The notes beneath the pieces were generated by a model. It searched no databases. It saw only the letters and a program-made list of their open reading frames with translations, and was not told where the DNA came from. A DNA stretch of 64,000 nt from Triops longicaudatus (lineage: Eukaryota; Arthropoda; Branchiopoda; Notostraca; Triopsidae), in assembly GCA_022885665.1 (NCBI GenBank), contig JAGQDJ010000361.1, positions 1 to 64,000 of the forward strand, given 5' to 3'. This document shows, piece after piece, positions 60,982 to 64,000 of the stretch; the stretch's first letter is position 1; every line of letters starts with the position of its first letter. Made by a program: the position numbers and the translations under genes.

Positions 60982-62542
60982 TCAACGTTTTCTGTTATTC
61001 ATTGTTACTTTCTGTAATTTTGCGGCTTTGCAGCGTGGGAAAAATCGATATAAATATAATATCTTTCCCCTATCCTTTCTCTCGTGATATTTTCTTATCA
61101 AAAAACGGGATATGTATGTATGTATCATAATGATGGATTACTCTGTGCGTCGAAGCTTTTGCACACGTAACTATGTGCGTAGCTTGCTTAACGGCTGCCA
61201 ACATTTGTTCGCAAAATTGGTAAAATTAAGAAATTAACGAATGAAACCTTCAACTAGGAGCAAAATGCGCAAAATTTGCTCTTGCTCTTATATTCGGAAC
61301 TATTTAATAAACTTGAAACTATGTGGGTCAGAGTCGAATCTAGTAGCCACAAATGTAATTCGGCTGAGCAAACGAAAAAGGCAAAAACCCTTTCGAGTCA
61401 GGCGGTTTTACATGAAAACATTCGAATTAAATGCGTTTTGAAAGAGAAAATAGCGGTGTTAACGCCCATGTTAGAACCCAGCCAACATTTATGAGAACAG
61501 GACTGAAATTTCATGACAAAAACAGTGAATCGTGAGAGGTATGAATGAGATAGTTTTTTTTAACACTGAACAAGTCTTGAATTGCTTCTCAAGTGTTATT
61601 GTTAATAATCCGCTTAATATGTAGACGAGCTTTAAAAAAAATAGTTCATAAATTTTCCGTTATGAAGGGAGTTCCCGAGTTTTTTAATGGAAGATGATTT
61701 CAATAGGAAGGCTTTGATATTTATTAAATAAATTTTCATGAAATATAAGCTAAAAATGCACTGGGTGCACTTTTTGAACAGCATTATTACGAAAGCCATT
61801 CAGGCAGCCTTTTGGAGCCATTCCCACGGAAAGCCTGTTGAAAAAGCACTTCGTCATGTGTTAGAGTAACGGTTTTGGAAATCTTCCGTCTCTAATGTTG
61901 TTAATTGAAATCTTGAAGTATTATCGTTAAGAAAATACTTTTAGAACGTAATCTTTTAAAGAAAACACAAGTCATGGAGCGAATTATTATCCTTTGCGTT
62001 GAAGTCAAAAGATGAAGTCAAAACAGTTTTTTACTTAATACCGGACATAAATATTTATTTGCCTTACAAACGTCCGAATTCATGTATCATACACGTAACA
62101 AACTGTAAAGTTAGCGTAGAAACGTTTTGAAAAATATCTTGCAACGAGGAATCGTCATAAAATCCTGGATATGGCCCTTTGAGCAACGCATCTGACTCTT
62201 AAGCTTCTTGGACTAAATGTCTGTTTCTTTCTTGATTCGTACTATTAAATCGCGCTTCAAGTTTCGAAGTCAGAGTTCGATTTTGCCGTAAATAAGAAAA
62301 TTGCAATATTCACTTGTAAAGAAAAAAATAAAACGATACCTTTGGGTAAAACTGTACCTCACGTCTAAACTAATTCGATTACAGTTATATTACTGTCAGC
62401 AATTTTTGTGAAACAAATAGTATTTAGTGTGCAATTACCTAAAAATCGCGCCTTCCGAGTTGCACAATTACGGGTTAATCTTTGTCCCGACCGGGCGCGG
62501 AAGGCAGGCACAATTGTCCCGCTATCGTAACGAAGGTTTTCC
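60982..62542. other. Intergenic region after the RNF207-like gene
   Basis: AT-rich DNA with the probable 3' UTR of the RNF207-like gene. I see no RNA gene, repeat array or supported exon. Open frames at 61241-61494 overlap in two frames and look spurious. Confidence 0.4.
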
Positions 62543-64000
62543 GTGCTTAGCCCCGTGTTGCACGCATCGAATGCAAGAATCCCGCCTCCTGAGCGGCCGT
62601 CGCCCCCAGTAGGTTGGGCACATGGAGTTGGGTCTGTGCTGTGCGTGTTATGTTTTGACTGTCGTGTTTACAACTCCTCACATCAAGGCGAGGTTTGGGC
62701 GAACACTGAAAAGGTAATAAATGCAAAAAATTCTATTTGAAACTAACTTTTACTCTTACTTTAACTAGGGTATGTATCCTTTCTCCGATCTTTGTCTTTG
62801 TTTACAACGCAAATAGAAAGTAAGAGTAAGAGAGTACGTATTTTAGCTACTAGAATAACTTAACACAAAAAAGTTTGCTCATCTAATTGTCTCTATTTTC
62901 ATCTTCACAGGCTGCTGCTTCTCAGCTAGAGAAGCGCAGCAATATGCAAGCAGAGGTAGAATGGCAAAAAGAGGTCGAGCCCGTGCCAAACCAAGCAACG
63001 CTAGCTCCCTTAAAACTCTGCGACAATGTCCTGTTGGTCGATGACAATGTGATGACAGCGAGCGACATTGCTAACAGCAACGTAGACTCTAACATGACTG
63101 TGCTGCTAAGTGAACGAAGTATTTCCTTATTTGAAAACCAACCTACCCCTGAACGCGAGCCGTACAAGAGCGATAACGAAACCAAAGACCTTACATCAGG
63201 TATTTTATCCTTCGTCAAGCGCCGTGGCAATCATAGTCAGCGCAGTGATCAACCTGCTAAGCGGGTTTCGTTCCAAGAAGGGCAATCTTCACTCCGCAAA
63301 GTCCACTCTGCTCACGAAAGGTACTCTTGGTGCGGTACCCAAATGTCCGACTACACACAGCTACACCAAAGTTACTCATTAGGGGTGTTAGAAGAGCCCC
63401 AGTCAGAAATTTGGATCGCGCAAGCATTAATTGACAAAGGACTATGCAAATCTGACGTAGAAACTTCCCGTCAGCGGCAGCTTCTAACAACACCAATACC
63501 AAACCGAGCATCGGACGTGTCCCTGGTCACCTCCACGAGCCCAGCGTCCGTGGCTGAGCGAGGTGTTCCTGAAGGCCAAGAAGATCCTTTACACGCGTCG
63601 ACTTCCGAACTCTCCATGTCCGCCTCCCAGTGCATGGGATGCTGTTGTGAAAAGATGGGGAAGTTGTACCGCCTCCAGCGCTCGGTGGAAGCAAACATAG
63701 CCAAAAACCAACAACTTGAAAACGCCAAAAAGTTTGCACAAGACAAGCTCAAAAGGACCTTGTCACATTTTGATTTACCGAACCCTTCAACCACGTCCGT
63801 TCCATCGCTGGAATCCACGTCCACTGACTTGTCCGAAGTGGATTGGCCTTCTCCAGGATTTGTAGAAGATGACCACCTGTCACCTGAAGAAAAAGCACAC
63901 GGAGTACTGCTCACAATCTCGCGTATTTTAGTTCCTTTTTTAATATGATTATTTGTGCATTTCAGGTCTTTAAGTGCTATGTCAATTACCTTACGGGTGA
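62543..64000 (+). CDS. Partial unidentified protein-coding gene running off the right edge
   Basis: A long exon starts at 62911 after a clear acceptor (ATCTTCACAG) and stays open to 63948. An upstream exon ending at 62713 (GVWANTEK-like end, EVWANTEK, with donor GTAATA) joins in phase and encodes a cysteine cluster, LCVLCFDCRVYNSS; its 5' end is not settled. The long exon is acidic and Ser/Thr-rich, with a KRVSFQ sequence near 63260 that fits the RVxF docking motif of protein phosphatase 1, a CMGCCCEKMGKLYRL stretch, and a helical segment (SVEANIAKNQQLENAKKFAQ). A donor after HG at 63903 would join in phase to a 63967 acceptor (VFKCYVNYLTG). I do not recognise the family. Confidence 0.55.

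Overview
The window is nuclear DNA of an intron-rich invertebrate. Most genes are cut by many short GT-AG introns of about 50-120 bp, and no operon or bacterial signal is visible. An egghead-type beta-1,4-mannosyltransferase (arthro-series glycolipid pathway, known from arthropods and nematodes) together with DUOXA/NIP, DEG/ENaC, bestrophin and RNF207-like genes points to an ecdysozoan. An arthropod (crustacean- or chelicerate-like) or a tardigrade fits, but the sequence alone does not settle which. I rebuilt gene models by matching splice sites, reading phase and family similarity. Nine of the eleven recognised genes give models whose hand-mapped phases close: DEG/ENaC, NWD, TINAG-like, DDX20, bestrophins 1 and 3, egh, DUOXA and the B-box part of RNF207. 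Bestrophin 2 closes apart from its first exon. For POLRMT not every boundary was counted.

Layout. 0.5-3.6 kb (+): a DEG/ENaC sodium channel. 5.7-12.0 kb (+): a NACHT/WD-repeat (NWD1/NWD2-like) protein with a candidate N-myristoylation start. 12.4-15.6 kb (-): a TINAG-like pseudoprotease with serine at the catalytic cysteine position. 18.1-20.4 kb (-): DDX20/Gemin3. 21.4-28.0 kb (+): three tandem bestrophin channel genes. 28.6-34.9 kb (+): the mitochondrial RNA polymerase POLRMT. 36.1-37.7 kb (-): egh. 39.9-45.7 kb (-): a dual-oxidase maturation factor with an unusually long tail. 45.7-57.1 kb: a gene-poor stretch. 57.1-61.0 kb (+): an RNF207-like B-box/coiled-coil protein for which I find no RING. 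62.5 kb to the right edge (+): a partial gene I do not recognise.

There is no evident pathway linking neighbours. The only clear local expansion is the bestrophin trio. Several genes are plasma-membrane or secretory (channels, DUOXA, egh, TINAG-like); the others serve RNA splicing and mitochondrial transcription. Degenerate pogo/Tigger-like MITEs of about 160-180 bp recur in the 39-58 kb half. One is nested in another inside the apparent 3' UTR of DUOXA. Microsatellites and long homopolymers sit in introns, and one poly-T tract contains an unresolved base.

The points I would look at first are the bestrophin 3 clasp region with a His at the position equivalent to human Asn296, the lipid-anchored NACHT-WD protein, the apparently RING-less RNF207 homologue, the long DUOXA tail, and the nested MITEs that appear to supply a 3' UTR.
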